Shown here piece by piece: positions 49,601-60,535 of a stretch of 64,000 bases of DNA. Position 1 is the first letter of the stretch; every line of letters begins with the position of its first letter. The notes beneath the pieces were generated by a model. That model did not search any database and was not told the origin of the DNA. It was given only the letters and a program-made list of their open reading frames with translations. Both the position numbers and the translations under genes were made by a program. This DNA comes from Daedaleopsis sinensis (Eukaryota > Basidiomycota > Agaricomycetes > Polyporales > Polyporaceae), in contig CM066304.1 of NCBI GenBank assembly GCA_033807695.1, positions 1,550,001 to 1,614,000 of the forward strand, written 5' to 3'.

Positions 49601-51314
49601 TCGTCGTTCTACTCGTGAGAACAAGGGACAGCATTCTAAGCGGAATGAGGATAACGTCTACGGTGATGAACCTCCTGCTCAGATAGACAGACGGACAGAT
49701 GATGATGGACATCAGCGTGAGGCGGAAGCAATTCTATCGTATTTGCACTATTCCCGGTATAAGTCTGGTATTCCTGAACATCATCGGGACGCTATGGCTT
49801 CGCCGGATGCGGCACAGTGGCAAGAAGCGGAACGTTCGGAGTACGAGTCTCTCATGGCTAACAAGACATGGATCTTGGTTCCTCGTCCTAAGGACCGAGC
49901 CGTCGTCAAGTGCCGATGGGTCTATGATCGCAAGTCTGATGGTCGCTTTAAAGCTCGCGTTGTAGCTAAGGGTTATACGCAAGTCTATGGGAAGGACTAC
50001 AACGAAACCTTCTCGCCTGTCGCTCGATTCGAGTCCATCCGGTATCTCTTTGCGCACGCTGCGCTAGAGGACTGGGAGATCGATGCGATGGATGTAAAGA
50101 CTGCGTTCCTGAATGGCGATCTGGACGAAGAGATCTACATGGAGCAACCGGAGGGTTGGGTCGTTCCTGGCAAAGAGGATCACGTTTGTCTGCTTAAGAA
50201 GGCTATCTATGGTCTTAAGCAAGCCTCGCGCCAATGGAACAAAAAGATCCACGAGTCTTTGAAGGAACAAGGGTTCGTTCGGACCTATTCTGATGCCGGA
50301 GTCTACGTATATTGCCGACAAGGGGAGGATTTCGCGACAATCGTTGTTCTGTATGTCGACGACCTACTTCTCATGGGTCCTAGTCGCAAACGGATCGACA
50401 ACGTCAAGAAAGCGTTAGGCAAACAGTACAAGATGACGGACTTAGGTCCGCTTCAACGATTCCTTGGTCTACGTGTACGTCGAGATCGTCACTCGCGGAC
50501 TCTCGACATTGACCAGGAAGAGTACATCGACGCCATTCTGGAGACCTATCAGATGGTGGACTGCAAGCCCGCGCGCACTCCTCTTCCCGCTGGAGCTCTT
50601 CTAGTCCAAGCTACAGTGGAAGCATCGGCATCTCTCCTCAAGCGTTTCCAGAGTCTACTAGGCAGTCTTCTCTATGCCTGTCTCGGAACGCGACCGGACA
50701 TCTCCTTTGCCATCAGCCGTCTAGGCAAATATGCTGCGAACCCTTCGGACGAACATCTCACCTACCTCTTCTACGTTCTCCGATATCTCAAGGGTACAAA
50801 GCATTACTGTGTACGCTATGACGGTGCGACCAAAGCTGGTTTGATCGGCTATTCCGATTCAGACTGGGCTGAGGATCGTGATGATCGGCATTCCCAAACT
50901 GGCTTCGTCTACCTGATGGCTGGTGGTGCAGTCTGCTGGACGTCTCGTCGACAGTCTACTGTTTCGCTTTCTTCTACTGAAGCGGAATATAAGGCATGTT
51001 CGGACGCCAGTCGTCAGATGATGTGGCTAAGGACCTTCGGCGATGAGATTGGGGACGACATCTCTTCGGCGACACCTCTGTGTATCGACAACCAGGGTGC
51101 TATCTTCCTTGCAGATAACCCGTCCGTTGACCGAAGGACCAAGCACATTGAAGTGCGCTACCACTTTGTACGGGAGTACATCGAAAGTGGGAGCATGGAC
51201 ATCTTCTATGTCGAGTCGAAGAAGAACTTGGCAGACACCCTGACGAAGAACGTCTCCTTCTCTATATTGGAGTACTTTGTTAAGGAATCTGGTCTTGTTA
51301 CTTCCGCGTCTTGA
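46626..51314 (+). CDS. Copia Gag-Pol polyprotein
   Basis: One open frame of about 1562 codons. In order: an acidic N-terminal extension with a Cys patch (CDSQPCPNRLNEVVPP, residues 30-45); a Pro-rich linker; Gag helices from MSEAGLEKNLPTLRGQEGYR (residue 158, the first ATG); the zinc knuckle CKWCQGTNHDPSRCF near 370; protease DSGASEH near 459; integrase HQRWGHPGKE near 615 and the MDLAGPMS/TVRSDRGGEY/GRAERW catalytic blocks from 676; reverse transcriptase with YVDDLLLMG near 1243; and RNase H with SSTEAEYKA near 1449. The stop is 12 bp before the 3' LTR. The frame opens at a GTG (46626), not an ATG, so either translation starts at residue 158 or a 5' exon supplies the start. The coding frame looks intact. 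Confidence 0.96.
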   Translation: MDCRHFYHRYNHVYKRDVAWDEEDHEFYACDSQPCPNRLNEVVPPDNVEEHDNYTDPEEGQECLPILSDSSDSSPSHSSPDPVQIPLPDSPPVDPTQIPLPEETFDELTPLVEVTPAPPPTVAPTPLPAPTTTLPPLPASNLLAEVPDDTGFILSIAMSEAGLEKNLPTLRGQEGYREWSRQMMGYLLMVDAWEIVNGTETTPTDAKELADWKKRDARARGILMYKTDSEVAKIYEGKTSSKDIWDALKTTYEKTDSGHAFSKFEKLLNTPRFSESKPIADQVNSFISALKELTSTGSSTSIAEHLKVYWLFSRMPDSYRPAISTILHTTEEKALTLDNVKAKLKVEDSLRETSIGQANKIVKSKGKFPPCKWCQGTNHDPSRCFKKYPHLKDEFDAKKKGKGNNSGNKGNGQSAQTVAAPAGLNVCVANASSNTISASYYVAAHTASEGHIATHWLMDSGASEHITGQFDDFISFTPYKSRKYFNTANSGDSGQVYGEGEGIIQAQAEVDGQRTTIELKKVCYVPAAGHLRLFSTGAIEKAGSFLYQGDGRMSIFTSKPVGQVASGSTITVTGKKVIEARHLPSVNLYITHLWIPEKNRSVQAVPKSLPHDLVHQRWGHPGKEAVTRIPKAVEGVPDVGPASDKPCDGCAKGKQHRAPFPPSDKRSEGPCDMIHMDLAGPMSTSIGGYNYFSAYVDDHSGLAVATSMKKKSDQITAFKDFKAWAETQTGRKIRTVRSDRGGEYMSEEFQALLREQGIEHDKTLPGTPQQNGRAERWIRTITEKALCMLHFAGLSHGFWKLALDAAVHIYNRQPMRRLKWQCPITVWSGKKPDASYFRVFGCKAYVHVQRQQRDGKLDPKAVEMIFVGYEPGSKGYRLWNPASRQVEVSRDVVFDETVFPARKDTGSRRSTPDDSPFPNLRDSEESDDQVDADDPDLPIPPPPDSQDDEPAPVPAQPQQPPPQAPPANPPPVVQAPRPDHRRQRHPPVAEPPRRSTRENKGQHSKRNEDNVYGDEPPAQIDRRTDDDGHQREAEAILSYLHYSRYKSGIPEHHRDAMASPDAAQWQEAERSEYESLMANKTWILVPRPKDRAVVKCRWVYDRKSDGRFKARVVAKGYTQVYGKDYNETFSPVARFESIRYLFAHAALEDWEIDAMDVKTAFLNGDLDEEIYMEQPEGWVVPGKEDHVCLLKKAIYGLKQASRQWNKKIHESLKEQGFVRTYSDAGVYVYCRQGEDFATIVVLYVDDLLLMGPSRKRIDNVKKALGKQYKMTDLGPLQRFLGLRVRRDRHSRTLDIDQEEYIDAILETYQMVDCKPARTPLPAGALLVQATVEASASLLKRFQSLLGSLLYACLGTRPDISFAISRLGKYAANPSDEHLTYLFYVLRYLKGTKHYCVRYDGATKAGLIGYSDSDWAEDRDDRHSQTGFVYLMAGGAVCWTSRRQSTVSLSSTEAEYKACSDASRQMMWLRTFGDEIGDDISSATPLCIDNQGAIFLADNPSVDRRTKHIEVRYHFVREYIESGSMDIFYVESKKNLADTLTKNVSFSILEYFVKESGLVTSAS

Positions 51315-51325
51315 ACGAGTGGGAG
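51315..51325 (+). other. Polypurine tract of the copia element
   Basis: GAGTGGGAG abuts the 3' LTR. Confidence 0.75.
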
Positions 51326-51930
51326 TGTTGAACTTGTGGTTAGTTGTACAGATAGAAGCGTGTTAGACGCTATGGACACAGCCTCATACGATACTTCTCT
51401 CGGTTATCTCGGTTACCTTTTATCTCTCGTTCATTGTTCCCTATATAGCAACTCTTGTATTTTCATTACTTCTCTCCTTCATTTGTCGTTCTACGTCGCT
51501 ACAGATCACTTCTCCGTGGTCAGATGATCACTCCTTTATTCCTTATTTAGATATCTCTTTGTTTCTACTGAGTCAGCTACGCACAGCACGACTCAGCTCA
51601 CTCCGTTCCTCATGAGTCAGCCTCGTACTGCCTGACTCATCTCGTCACATGTCTCTCCTCTAGTCGCTTACTCATGCTGCTCCTATACGGTATATAAGGA
51701 GGGACTCTTTGGCTCGGACTCCTCAGTCTTTTGCTCACTGACTGAGGAGTAAGTACACTCACCTACATATGCTCTCTTATGCTTTACTTACAAGTATCTA
51801 CAGCGCCCTTCCGTGTGTCTCTAGGTACTTGCTCATCTATGCTATAGTCTTTTGCTCACTGACTGAGGACGCCCTTCCGTGTGTCTCTAGTCGTTGCGTC
51901 TCTTTGCCTTCACAGGTTCAGACTTCATCA
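51326..51930 (+). repeat. 3' LTR of the copia element
   Basis: 605 bp, matching the 5' LTR with the same internal duplications. Confidence 0.96.
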
Positions 51931-51935
51931 GTCGA

Positions 51936-52429
51936 CGTATGGTTGTCTCGGAGATATTGACAATTGGCAGTGACCATTGACAGTCGCATCAAGTCAAATC
52001 AAGCCGTCGAGGGACAGAGCAGTGGCACACGGTGGTACATCTCCGACTCCGAGACCATACAACGCTTACAAGATCGGAGAAGCCTGGTCTTTCAGCACTA
52101 CGCACATCTACACAATGAGTACATAACATATTCAATGCATCCCATTTTACGATCTCATCTTTTCTGCGTCCAGATGACAAGGAGGCCACCAACGATCATC
52201 AAGCACAGGTATGTCAGTAGATTGACGCGTTCGGCTGTCACGGTCGAAGGCCGTAAGTACTTATACGACACCTCTGTCGCCAGGATGGCCCCGGTTCTCT
52301 TTTCGTCTTTCCCTCCGACTTCGGATTCTGCTTTCTTTTCCTTTTCGCCACGAGCTGTGCTCGAACCCGTTATTTGTCAACTTTCGTCTTCAGCCACCGT
52401 GCCGCGGTTTCTTCATATTCATGCCCAGG
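51936..52429. promoter_or_regulatory. Upstream region of the secreted-protein gene
   Basis: No independent gene is supported. Open frames here have no motif. The copia insertion ends about 490 bp before the start of the next gene and could influence its expression. Confidence 0.35.
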
Positions 52430-53270
52430 ATGGCCAAGTTCTCAACCACATTCCTTGTCCTTGCCCTCTTCGCTTTGACTGCCAGTGCTGCGCCTTCGGG
52501 GAAGCGCGGCTCGGCGCAGGCAATCTCCATCCAGCGGTCGGTGCAGGCGTGTGTACGTGCGGGAATCCTTGAACCTTACCTTGTCGGGCGCGAGAAAATG
52601 TCGCTGACTCGAACGTCTACGCTCAGGACAACGGCGAGCACTGCAATGACACGCTGTTAGCTTCACCCGCCGCATCCACCTCAGCGTTCGCGCTCCGTGC
52701 TACGCGTGCGCGCGTCATGAAGCGCGTCGGACAAGACACGGCGGCAGCGGTCGCCCCATGGGAGGCTGCGTGCACGAAAGCTGGTGGCGGACACGACTGC
52801 AATGCGATCGCGAGTGCTGCGGCCCGTACGCTCTTGGCAGCGGCAGATTCATGCGCACAGCAAGACTCTGCTGATGCGATGATCGACCTCGCACACACTC
52901 TGAGTAGCGATGCAGAGATGGTCAGGCTCGCTCAGATATTCGCGCAGCAGCCGCGGAACACTGTACGTCCGTGACCTTGTACGAACCGGTCGATGCTGAC
53001 GTAGTAAATTCCTCGATTTAGCCTACTTCGCAGGCGGTTCCATACTGCCAGAAGGCACCCAAGAACGCGGAGCTCGGCGGACTTTTCCAGTGCCAGTTCC
53101 AGAGTGTCGACGAGACGAACTTTGTCGGTGGGCTCACGGTTGGTTCTACGGGCACGATCCCATTTGGCCGAGATGTGCCCGTGAGCCCTCCCGGTTCCTG
53201 TCCCGCTAGCCCAGAAGGCCCTATCCCCGATGGCTTCCAACTTCTAGACTTCCTCCAGGAACTTTCCTAG
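52430..53270 (+). CDS. Small secreted protein, unknown family
   Basis: Three exons (52430-52552, 52627-52962, 53022-53270; 708 nt, 235 aa), all phase 0. Residues 1-20 form a signal peptide (MAKFSTTFLVLALFALTASA, cleavage before APSGKRG; the Lys-Arg pair may be a Kex2 site). The middle is Ala-rich and helical with paired cysteines (EHCNDT, EAACTKAGGGHDCNAI, DSCAQQD). The last exon has VPYCQKAP and LGGLFQCQFQ, then a Pro/Gly-rich tail with one more Cys. I recognise no family. The Ala-rich helical repeat with spaced cysteines suggests a compact disulphide-stabilised secreted protein. An in-frame ATG three codons upstream (52421) is possible. Confidence 0.75.
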
Positions 53271-53887
53271 GGGTTCGAACGTCTCACGCTCGTGAGCGTA
53301 GCGGAATGGTTTCCTGCTTCACGGCGGCTGCGAGGTTCATTGACTGGCTTGATACGATCATGAGTGACTTACTGATACAAGACACTTCATCTATGTTGAC
53401 ACGTCGGCGGCGAGACCAGGATTAGTCGGTTGTTACGTGTGACGAAACCACGGAGATGACGAGGCCCGTATGACTCCCTGATGTGGTTACTAGCTATTAC
53501 TTAGCAGTGGACGTGGACACTTTCTGACATTGGATTGGACTTGCACGTTTGACAACTTTGCACTAGTTAGTCAACTGTGATATGCGTGAGGAAAATCATC
53601 TGCGGTGTTTCGTCTAAAATACGAGGTACAGAACAGTCGATGCATATGGCATAGCATGCTTTGGAGCCCGCGTAACAAATGCCTATCAGCTAGAGTCGAT
53701 ACCGTCTGAGCTGAAGAGAACGTACTGCTGAGGCCGTGCGGCCCGTGTCACGGTGCGATCAGGACGCGTCTTCAGATATGAGACGTTCTACCTGAGGTGA
53801 CCGGGATTGTAGAATGTAGTCGTGGAATACTACGTGTCTAAATTCCAGCATCAGGATGGGTTACTGACCCGAACACGAATTAATAGC
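53271..53887. other. Convergent intergenic region
   Basis: No gene is seen between the 3' ends of the secreted-protein gene and the P450 gene. Confidence 0.5.
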
Positions 53888-55843
53888 TCACGAGACGACG
53901 CCTTCTCCTGAAGTCTGGTACGACAGCTTCAACGGCTGCCCGTATTCGTCCACAGGTGGCTTGATATTGAACGCGTATAGAATTGAAGCACAGATGATGA
54001 ACATGGATGCTTCCGCAAAATGCCTCCCCGGACAGATCCTATGTGGGTCCAGACAGCGTCAGATGGAGTGAAAGATGGAGTATAAGGAGACGCACCTTCT
54101 ACCGAAGCCGAATGCAAAACCGGCTGGATCCCCTACTTTCAGGTCGAGCTGTCCGTGTTCGTCAAGAAAGCGTTCGGGCTTGAATGTTTCAGGATCTGGA
54201 TATACGTCCGGGTCTCGGGATATCGCCCTTGCAGCGAAGTCAGCGGGCTTTCCTGTTCCGCGTGGTCTCCAGAGAGCGTACCATAGGTTGGCCGTGACGA
54301 TCGTCCCAGCGGGAATAAAGTATCCGGCATAATCATCGTCAGATATCGTTTGGTGAGGGACGCCGATCGGGGCTACGATGTGCCAACGCAACAGCTCCTT
54401 CACTATGGCGTTCACGTACGGCAGCGCTTTGCGGTCAGAAAATTCGGGGAGGCGGTCGACACCGACGACAGCATCAATCTCTGCCTGCGCTTTCTTCTGT
54501 ACGTTCGGATGCAGGGCCATTGCGAGAAAGAACGCTTGCATGGCGGAGTTTGTCTGCGCGAAAGTAATTAACCCCGCGGATAGCTATTACGGAGCTGAAC
54601 ACACGTACAGTATCAGAGCCCGCTAGCCACATGGGTGTAGGGTCAGTTTACAGAATGCATATGACCTCCGATGCACATACCAGTGTAAATGGTTGCAGTT
54701 ACGGCTTTGCAGAGGACTTCCAAGTCGGCCGCTTCTTGCGAGCTGCTCGAAGAATTGGCCTTGTCAAGCATCTGAGAGACGACCGAGTCCTTTGCGGTGC
54801 CTGTTTCCTGTGCATCGCCGGAGATACGAACAGTGTTAGCAGAGCAGGAAACGTGAAAGCGGTGGCAGCGTCGCACTCACCACCATGGTCCTGGCAGTAC
54901 CGTAAAGCTTGTCGATGATGGAGGAAATCTCCTGTTGCGATTCTGTAGCGTACCGCCTGAAACCCGCTCCCGGGAACCACTCTGGCAGGAAGCGTAGAAT
55001 AGGAATCGCATCCACCGCGTATCTTCCAGGAACAGTGAGATTCTCCCCTATTACCGATATCTTCTCGATCATGTGATAGTACTCATCGTCAGGCTCAGTT
55101 ACGACAATACCATATGCAAGCCGAAGCGTTGTCGCTGCAAATGAGCTATGGCAGTGCACAGTACGACTTAGACGTTGTACAAGACTAACAGGAAGGAAGA
55201 CGCACAACTTAAGCTGTTCTAGAAGGTCCTTCGGTGATTTGTGAAGATGCCTAACTAGATCTCGTGTGGTCTGAAGCTGAATCGGTTGGAGTTTCACGAC
55301 GACCTCGGAGTTGAACCACCGATGAAAGACGCGCCGATGTTGCCTCCATTCTTGGCCATATTGCTTGAGCACGGAGACCCATGATAGTCCTGAGCTGTAT
55401 AGTAGGCTTTATAGAAACAGCACGAAGATACAGCCCAAATTATGTCAACGCACAGCTGGATCATGACCGACGTAGGACGGTTAGAGTAGTTGGCAGAGCG
55501 CTTGTCCAGCAGCTCGCTTGCAATCTTGTACGAAGCCACGATAATCATTGGTTGACCCAGAACGTCCAAATATACCATGTTCCCTGCACGTCGATACTGA
55601 TCAACCCGAAACAATATGATGACGCCGTTCGCGACAAAACACACCATATTTCTGTGCCATCTCTGACAGTGCGTACCCGAGATTTTCTTTAGGCATATCA
55701 AGTGCGTTCCCAATAATTGGAAGAGGTCTTGGACCGGGTGGGAGCTGGAAGCGCCACCTCCGTCGTCGCCGTCTCTCATACAGTACCAAGAAAATAGCCA
55801 CAGTCACCCATGGCCAGAGTGAGAGAGATATCCAAGACGACAT
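53888..55843 (-). CDS. Cytochrome P450 monooxygenase
   Basis: A membrane-anchored haem monooxygenase of the ER with unknown substrate. The N-terminal anchor (SLWPWVTVAIFLVLYERRRR) is followed by the hinge LPPGPRPLPIIGNAL. Exons read so far: 55843-55645, 55583-55454 and from 55394. The C-helix WRQHRR motif is present. The I-helix MWLAGSDT is split by an intron. The K-helix ExxR is in KELLRW, PERF is in FKPERF, and the haem loop FGFGRR/ICPGRH is split by an intron so that the Cys ligand is at the start of the last exon. The stop is at 53890-53888. A 50-nt intron interrupts NLWAISRDP. The join around 55200 (from LLEQLK to ATTLRLAYG) could not be fixed by eye. The protein is about 510 aa, a normal length. 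It resembles the basidiomycete families often labelled O-methylsterigmatocystin oxidoreductase-like, but the CYP family cannot be assigned here. Confidence 0.9.
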
Positions 55844-57706
55844 CTACAAGAGCAGAATGGGCAGTTCAAAGTGATGAGGTTGCTGTTGTCGTTGCCTTTA
55901 TCTGTGAGAGAAGCTCGGATAATATTAAAAAGAGCGGGCGGAGATGCCCGCCCGAACTTGAGCGTGAATCAATGGTAGCTGTCAGGGTGCCCGTCCCGTG
56001 TGCCCGTGTACTTCCATAGTCAAAGCCTGGCTGACGGCACGATTTCAGAGGAGCTCCGAGACCAGTGTGGTGTCATTGACTTGCGCCCGCTTGAATGCCA
56101 CATGTTCCAAGTGTCGGAGTCTACTGGAGCGGGCTGTGTGATGGCGGTTTGTATACGGGGATTGAGGGATGCCTCATGCCACCACGAGCTTTAGGGGCCG
56201 GCGCGGATGATCACGGCATATAGTCTGGAAAGACTTTGACTGAAAAGAAGGATGCGGGCCGCAAGCGAGTCGCGCGGATGCAATCGTAGCCCGGACTTTC
56301 ACGCACCGGACCACATGAATTTGAAAGGCGGTCGACTGATCCCGTCTTCCTTTGTGGGCGATAGGATATCTATTGCCTTAATGAATTGTTCATGTGAGTC
56401 TCGAAGAAGAGGAGCTCGAATCTTACGTCGACCACAGAATATAGCAATAGGATACAAAACCGCATGTTTAGCCTTCCGTGACCACTCGGATCGGATACGG
56501 CGGTGATAGATGCCAGAGGAACGATCGAACAATTCGGGCGGGTTGTTAGTAATGTGGTCACAGAAAAGCTCGCGTTACTCACGGAATAAAGCAGTTCAAC
56601 GGCCAACGCTGCGGTAGTATGGCGTACCACAATCAGATTCAAGAAGCCGCTGGGAGATACGGTCGATATGGACGACTGAAGATCAGAAGGAACACTGCAC
56701 GGCCCGCTGAAGTGCTCACGCATGGAAGCGTTGAGGGGCACCCCGTTCGTCTGGAAAGCATTTTGAGTGTGGTTGTCATGAGTAGGGCTCGGCGGCCCTC
56801 CGAGGGCGATTAATGAGGATTAAAAGAGAACAAATCCGCGTCTTAAAATTTACCACTCGGCCGCCCTTCGTACGACAAGCGTCGTGTAGCTTATTGCGCC
56901 CTGGCCTGGGTAATTGTTAAAATACTGACGGTTACCACGGCCCAGTAGAAGGTGTAGATGTTGTCTTACCTTACGGACGCCGTTTAATACTTCGTGTATT
57001 TGTCTTTAGTTATGCGGACGAACCACATCCGTTGAACCAGTAAATCTGCCGAAAACCAGCCACGACAGTCCAAAAGAGTCGCGCAAGACATCAGCGACCC
57101 AGTTCAGCCGGTGGAAACGTTAGCCATACCTGAGAATAGCATCGCGCGCGTCGTGATGTCGCTCCCTCGCAATATGAACAGATCCAACAGCCTTTCCCTG
57201 GACTACAAACTACAGTCGCTGCGAAAGGCTCTGCAGGAACATACAAACAACTTCGTGTTCATCTTGGACGGGCGAGAAACCTCGGTGCGATCGATCCGAT
57301 AGGTTGATGACAGGGAAAACGTTCGAGCCGCGCCCGGAACCAGTCGCGGAGGCATTACTGCTTGTCAACGCACGGTCGCACCAGCCACCGCGCATGCTAG
57401 CGGGTGGAACAGTAAGCTCCACGTATCACTGCAGATATGGACCAGGACAGGTAACTTGTAACCAACAGAAGTTCGAACTGGATTGAGGCCGTTAGCCGCC
57501 GGAGAATCGTGAGATTCAATGTACATTTATTTACTCACTGCGAGCATACTAGAGGCCTAACCTTATCCCTCGCATATGAAGTGAGAGCACCAAGTTAATC
57601 ATACACACTCCGCCGGCCAGACATGTCTCTATCTGACGACGCGACCGTCCGTTCCATGCTCCCTATTATCATACAGACCCAAAGTTGGGCCGGAACGCAC
57701 AGCATC
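55844..57706. other. No supported gene (1.9 kb)
   Basis: This interval holds the P450 promoter at its left end and the 3' flank of the phosphatase gene at its right. Open frames are short, mutually overlapping and without motifs. A C/G-rich stretch is at 55935-55960. No repeat was recognised. Confidence 0.45.
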
Positions 57707-60162
57707 TCATGCGACGCCCTCGTACGGTGGTGGAGCGCCTCTTCCAACGAGTATCATGTCGTCCAAAATATCGTCGCTCTCCGTTCGCTTGTAAGTCCGG
57801 ATGGTCTCGCCGTACTCCGATATGTCGTATATTCGGAATCGACGGTCGAATCCGATCCTGCCGTAGCCGGAGTAGGACCTGAGACACCAAGCGTCAGCTG
57901 GTACAGCAGAGGCGAAAAAATGTGGTTGTGAACGTACCCCCCACCACCGAAGCACATCCAAACGCCCTTCACGCGTCTACAATTGTCCGTTACTGCGAAG
58001 CATCTCTATGAATGATGACTGTGTGGTTGAGCATGGGAGAGCATACCATGACTGTGTCCATTCGCCACGACTTTCACCTCCGCCGCTTGTCCACCTGCAA
58101 GGTGGTCGCTCTCAAACGCCTGCAGCAATCCTTTATGGAAGAATCCATCCTGCTTCTTCGCCGCACCACTTTCTTCCAGGTCATGTTGCCCAACATCGAG
58201 CGGCTGCCCGGTTGCCGGATTGACATCTGCGGCGGAATTACTCTCTTGCCTGACCGGGACGTTAGGTTCAGAATATGCGCCCTGCGTAGTGCTGATGGAC
58301 TCACAATGGAATATGGAAGAACATAAGGGCATTGGGCTTCGCGAGACGCCTTGAGCCGGGGAGAACTTGACCGGCAGCTTGGCGTTCCCAGATGCTACCT
58401 AAGTCTTTGACACCGTCTGGGGTAAAGGGTCGCTCAATGGCGTCGATGGTTCCTAAACATGCGCAGTGAGCTTTACGTAGCAGACAGAGGTTAGGCACCT
58501 TACTTGACTCGTCGAGGAACCAATCTATTTGGTCTTGACGCAGGTACTCATACTCGGTCGCATGGAATATACCCATCCAATCCAGAACCCCCTTGTAGTA
58601 TGCGCCTGAATCAAGGAAGTACAAGGTGAGAAGATGCGTCTTCGACCTGCAAGCCGTTGTCAGTACATCCTTCGAACCAATCTCCATGTTACGTACGGAT
58701 CCGCGCTCTTGACCTTGAGCACATAGTTTCCAACGCCATGAATATCCCTGGGTCCGCGCTGGACGAGGCTGAACGGCAGGCCTTGCATGAACTTCAGCTG
58801 TGCCTCCCTGGTCATACCATCTTCGTCATCGTGGTTGCCAAAAACCGCAGCCCATGGAATGCTTCGCTCTGTCACCGCCTTCGCGAACTTGGCGAGTACC
58901 GAGCGTTCATCCCAACTTGTTGTCTGTCCATTCAGCTGGTCGCCGGTGAAGACAACTAGATCGGGCTTCTCGATGTCGAGCATTCGTCCAAGAAGGGTGT
59001 TGGTGAGGTTGTCGGACGCCGTGCAAGGCGAGATGGTAGTGTCTCTACAAGACCCCACATTTACTGAGTAGTGAAGGTCTGCAACCTGCATGATCTTGAA
59101 CCTGCCATCGCGAGAGAAGTGGAGGGGAGGTGCATGAGGTGGTGCTGGAGAGGTATATGAATGAACGGCGAACGCAGTTGGAAGACCTTTACTCACGTTT
59201 GATCCCCTTCCTGTACGTCAACCACACAGGTTCTGCCCGTCCCGCGCCGTCGTACGGCGCGCGCTCGACCTTGTCGAACCCATACCATGGTTGGTCCGAC
59301 CCAAACAGCACGTCGATTTCGGTGACAACGTCGTTCTTGTGCTCGGCCTCCGTCATCTCCCGCCAAGTCTTCTCCAGCTTGTACCACAAATAACGCCTTT
59401 CCCCAGCTGGGCTGATGGGATACGCAACCTTGACCCACGACGGACTGAACGGTGAAGGGGTTTCCTTGTCCGGGAGGATGCGCAGCTCAGTGACAAGAGG
59501 GATATCATGCCTTCGCGTCCGACGGTAGTACACATTCTACAGAAAATCAGCTTAAGTCTCTTGACGCGGAGTAGACAGTAAGACTGACCAAACTCTTCAT
59601 ACTTAGCTGCTCCTTGAGGTTGCGTTCGACGCGCACCCACTTTCCCTTGTGGGCATCGTCCTCTTTCGTGGACTTCGGATAGCAGATCTCCGCTGCCACC
59701 GAAGGTACGAAGATTGGATCCACCAAGCACTCCGTAATATGGATCTCGGATACTGGGCTTGGTCAATGTATGCTCCTAGTGCAGCTGTGGAGAACACGTA
59801 CGCCCGGTATCGTGCTGCATTAGAGGATCCCAAACGTCCAGAGGAAGACTCGCTATGTCCGCCGGGTCAGATTCCGTTGTGACATTCCACCAATCTACAC
59901 CCTCTGGCACACTGCCCGCGCCGTGTCCGGTGCTCGTCTCTCCCAAAGCCTCAGAGGTCTTGCCCGAGCCTGAGCTCTGCCCGGTGTATAATTCGACAAC
60001 TTCCCATGACTGCCATCCTAGCTTCTGAATGCTTCCCGGTCCCGGGGTGGGTTGGTAAAGAACGAAGAAGAACACCAATAGGCAAGAGAAGGTGATTACA
60101 GAGGCGGTGGGCACGAAGATTGAGCGCAGAAAACGCCCTAGCCTGAATAGAGAGAATCCCAT
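57707..60162 (-). CDS. Dcr2-type calcineurin-like metallophosphatase
   Basis: This is a phosphatase of the Dcr2 / PAP29-like metallophosphoesterase family. Yeast Dcr2 acts in the cell cycle (Sic1) and the unfolded protein response. The N-terminus has a single membrane anchor (SVITFSCLLVFFFVLY), so it is probably type II membrane or secretory. After a linker (WDWW-type DVWDPLMQHDTG, then EIHITECLVDP) comes the phosphatase core: the D-x-H metal motif in IMQVADLHYS, GDQLNG (family G-D-Q-L), GNHDDE, a WYxxAxx-like segment, and a late GHSH motif whose exon junction reads ANGHSHV. The C-terminal signature SYSGYGRIGFDRRF...YGETIRTYKR matches Dcr2 family tails. At least eight exons with introns of about 50-60 nt; the last are 57707 to about 57885 and a short exon near 57945-57985. 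All metal-binding motifs are present, so it is likely active. Confidence 0.88.
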
Positions 60163-60325
60163 AGTGAGATGCGCTGCTTGGTGCCAATCAAGAAAGATGT
60201 AACATGAGCGTGGACGGGTGTAGATGAAGGTAGTGGTTGTGAATTGAAGCCTGCAGCGTCAGTGGGCAGTTCAGAATGACGCACGTTACCACTAGTGCAT
60301 GCTGGAGACGGGAGCAAAAATGTAC

Positions 60326-60408
60326 TCTCTGTCGGGGAGTCGAACCCCGCTTTCGCGCGCACGCAACTGCATGACAGGCGCGTGTACTAACCGATATACT
60401 AACAGAGA
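60326..60408 (-). tRNA. tRNA-Asp (GTC) with a 12-nt intron
   Basis: Minus strand: acceptor TCTCTGT pairs with ACAGAGA, the D arm is GTATATCGGTTAGTAC, the anticodon stem is CGCGC/GCGCG, and loop CTGTCA gives anticodon GTC. An intron of about 12 nt follows position 37. The T arm is CGGGG-TTCGACT-CCCCG. Confidence 0.88.
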
Positions 60409-60535
60409 CTTGTTTGGGTCTCAAAACTATACCACTACAGAGTAAGTAAGCCCTCTGATATGCAATATTATAATCGGCGCTCTTTCCGCAAGAGTCATAG
60501 ACGTTGTGGCAACCCACCATCCAACCATCTCACCC

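Larger units (their letters stand above)
45496..51935 (+). mobile_element. Full-length Ty1/copia retrotransposon
   Basis: LTRs at 45501-46105 and 51326-51930 (605 bp each, TGTTGAAC...TTCATCA, no difference noticed). The target duplication GTCGA lies at 45496-45500 and 51931-51935. It has a primer site, a single gag-pol frame and a polypurine tract. Integrity and LTR identity indicate a recent insertion. Confidence 0.97.

Noticed and set aside
57623..57931. Plus-strand frame of 102 codons as a gene.
   Set aside because: It is antisense to the C-terminal exon of the Dcr2-type phosphatase, whose conserved tail is unambiguous on the minus strand.
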